Source: Kumtagia sp964244725
GTDB taxonomy: Bacteria; Pseudomonadota; Alphaproteobacteria; Rhizobiales; Rhizobiaceae
Assembly (NCBI GenBank): GCA_964244725.1
Contig: CAXTJQ010000002.1
Location: 124,001 to 188,000, forward strand
Direction of reading: 5' to 3'
DNA: 64,000 nt
Both the position numbers and the translations under genes were made by a program. Each line of letters starts with the position of its first letter. Position 1 is the stretch's first letter. This document shows positions 63,480-64,000 of the stretch, in pieces. The notes beneath the pieces were generated by a model. It saw only the letters and a list, made by a program, of their open reading frames with translations, was not told the origin of the DNA and did not search any database.

Positions 63480-64000
63480 ATGCCCTGGAAGAATCAGAGC
63501 GGCGGCGGCGGCCCGTGGGGCGGCGGCGGCAACGGGAACGGGAACGGCCCATGGGGGCAGGGACCGAAAGGCCCGTCCGGCCCGCAGAACTCGCCGCCCG
63601 ACCTCGAGGAGATCATCCGCCGCGGGCAGGAGCGCCTGAAACGCGCGCTGCCGGGCGGCGGCGGTTCCAGCTCGACCATCCTCGCCGTGATCGGCATCGT
63701 GCTCGTGGCGTTCTGGGTGTTCCAGGCGGTCTATACGGTGCAACCGGACGAGCTGGCGGTCGAACTGCGGTTCGGCAAGCCTAAGACGGAGCTTTCCGGC
63801 CCCGGCCTGCATTTCCACTGGTGGCCGATCGAGACCGTCGAGAAGGCCAACACGGCCGAGAAGCTCATCGATCTGGGCGAGGTGCGCGGCAACACGTCGT
63901 CCGGGCTGATGCTGTCGGGGGACCAGAACATCGTCGACGTGAAATTCTCGGTGGCCTATCAGGTCTCCGACCCGAAGGCTTATCTGTTCAACGTCGCCGA
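63480..64000 (+). CDS. hflK: HflK, FtsH protease modulator (partial, runs off the window)
   Basis: At least 173 residues visible. The Gly/Asn/Pro-rich N-terminus (MPWKNQSGGGGPWGGG and similar), one transmembrane helix (about residues 65-82) and the start of the band-7/SPFH domain (YTVQPDELAVELRFGK) identify HflK. With HflC it forms a membrane complex that regulates FtsH proteolysis. Start ATG 63480 follows AAAGGAACT. The C-terminus lies beyond the window. Confidence 0.92.
   Translation, partial: MPWKNQSGGGGPWGGGGNGNGNGPWGQGPKGPSGPQNSPPDLEEIIRRGQERLKRALPGGGGSSSTILAVIGIVLVAFWVFQAVYTVQPDELAVELRFGKPKTELSGPGLHFHWWPIETVEKANTAEKLIDLGEVRGNTSSGLMLSGDQNIVDVKFSVAYQVSDPKAYLFNVA

Overview
The window is high-GC chromosomal DNA of an alphaproteobacterium, almost certainly of the Hyphomicrobiales (Rhizobiales). 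Evidence: a circularly permuted tmRNA gene with the tag ANDNYAEARLAA, the gene order thyA-folA-hflK, a meso-DAP-type murE, an FtsZ with a long Q/P-rich linker, a DUF4169/ribbon-helix-helix/SspB cluster, and a LOV kinase with a single-domain response regulator. The genus cannot be fixed from the sequence alone.

Layout. 0-4.2 kb: cell-wall hydrolases (a truncated MltB-type lytic transglycosylase, a GH25 muramidase lipoprotein, an AmpD-type amidase), a DjlA-like co-chaperone and the RNase P RNA gene. 4.5-23 kb: a compact division and cell wall (dcw) cluster, rsmH-ftsL-ftsI-murE-murF-mraY-murD-ftsW-murG-murC-murB-ddl-ftsQ-ftsA-ftsZ, all on the + strand and mostly overlapping by a few bases. No mraZ lies in its usual place before rsmH. 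23-30 kb: lpxC, bamD, recN and ligA, with a 35-bp direct repeat pair between lpxC and bamD and a small two-gene HEPN cassette between recN and ligA.

30-38.7 kb: housekeeping and metabolic genes (VOC protein, azlCD, pepP, prmA, a SCO copper chaperone, cytochrome b561, creA, a hexapeptide acyltransferase, an alpha/beta hydrolase). 38.7-41.3 kb: an accessory island with a BrnT/BrnA-type toxin-antitoxin pair and an AT-richer operon of an unknown protein and an HTH-ImmA/IrrE metallopeptidase. 41.3-44.1 kb: uvrD, whose reading frame contains a roughly 145-bp palindromic repeat element.

44-57.6 kb: a methyltransferase-like protein, an OmpA/Pal-type lipoprotein, an L,D-transpeptidase, a dienelactone hydrolase, a LovK/LovR-like blue-light two-component pair, a thioesterase, an FAD-linked D-lactate/glycolate dehydrogenase-like protein, two glycosyltransferase-like genes, a large AsmA protein and the sspB group. 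57.7-64 kb: a TetR regulator divergent from a Bcr/CflA drug transporter with a palindromic operator between them, an mntA-hepT toxin-antitoxin pair whose hepT is frameshifted, the tmRNA gene, then thyA, a DUF4424 gene, folA and the start of hflK.

Most of the window is ordinary core genome. The observations most worth checking are the palindromic element carried in frame in uvrD, the repeat pair behind lpxC, the broken hepT, the AT-rich CtrA-like motif inside ddl, and the accessory cassettes in recN-ligA and before uvrD.
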